Assembly: GCF_001039355.2 (NCBI RefSeq)
Contig: NW_019774580.1
Span: forward strand, 7,111 to 71,110
Source of the DNA: Lingula anatina
Lineage: Eukaryota > Brachiopoda > Lingulata > Lingulida > Lingulidae
Direction of reading: 5' to 3'
Length of the DNA stretch: 64,000 nucleotides
A program made the translations under genes and the position numbers. This document shows positions 63,823-64,000 of the stretch, piece by piece (the first letter of the stretch is position 1; each line of letters starts with the position of its first letter). The notes beneath the pieces were generated by a model. It was not told the origin of the DNA and did not search any database. It saw only the letters and a list, made by a program, of their open reading frames with translations.

Positions 63823-64000
63823 ATAGGATATGTAACATTAACATGCAATGAACTATCAGAAAAATAATTCTATAAATCTTATATAAATAATTAATGATAT
63901 TAATGTTATAGGTACAAGTCATTCAAGTCATTCAATCATTCAAGTCATTCAAATGTACCATATATGTGCTCTATGATAGGTGGGTCAAAATGTTTAAACA

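Overview
The window is intron-rich, AT-rich eukaryotic DNA from an animal. Genes have GT-AG introns, polyadenylation signals and animal-specific families (NSMAF, EDC4, SPIDR, TRIM-NHL, tandem C2H2 zinc fingers). Base composition, single-exon TRIM and zinc-finger genes and abundant small inverted-repeat elements suggest a marine invertebrate, perhaps a lophotrochozoan such as a bivalve. That placement is inference; nothing here fixes the species.

Layout. (1) 0.3-6.2 kb, minus strand: the first eleven located exons of NSMAF (FAN), ending inside its BEACH domain at the window edge. (2) 5.6-12.2 kb: a direct segmental duplication of about 3 kb, each copy carrying an intact single-exon C2H2 zinc-finger gene on the plus strand (12 and 13 fingers) and a copy of NSMAF exon 2. 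(3) 12.8-17.1 kb: a candidate 3.9-kb TTAA-flanked insertion holding a 188-bp tandem repeat and splitting an older inverted-repeat element. (4) 19.1-20.9 kb, plus: a RING/B-box/NHL (TRIM) gene with an interrupted frame. (5) 21.6-26.0 kb, minus: a short SPIDR (about 480 codons). (6) 29.2-46.7 kb, plus: a complete 27-exon EDC4, head to head with SPIDR; its exons sum to 3,987 nt, an intact frame of 1,328 residues. (7) 50.7-55.7 kb, plus: seven exons of a secreted FAD-dependent oxidase of the gulonolactone/arabinonolactone oxidase type, cut by an 833-N gap. (8) 60.5-63.8 kb, plus: the first three exons of a monocarboxylate-transporter-like MFS protein, running off the right edge.

The genes do not form a pathway. 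NSMAF acts in TNF-receptor signalling, EDC4 in mRNA decapping, SPIDR in homologous recombination. Introns and intergenic DNA are packed with short elements: several families with TTA/TAA flanks (PIF/Harbinger-like), one with CAGGGGCGGA termini and 5-bp target duplications (hAT-like), and one tRNA-derived SINE.

Assembly caution: isolated single Ns at 27,230, 44,203 and 63,503 sit between near-identical direct duplicates, and one at 24,527 bounds the first of these. They look like unmerged alleles, so duplicate exons of SPIDR, EDC4 and the transporter are probably artefacts. The zinc-finger duplication differs: its junction lies inside continuous sequence and the copies have diverged in finger number.
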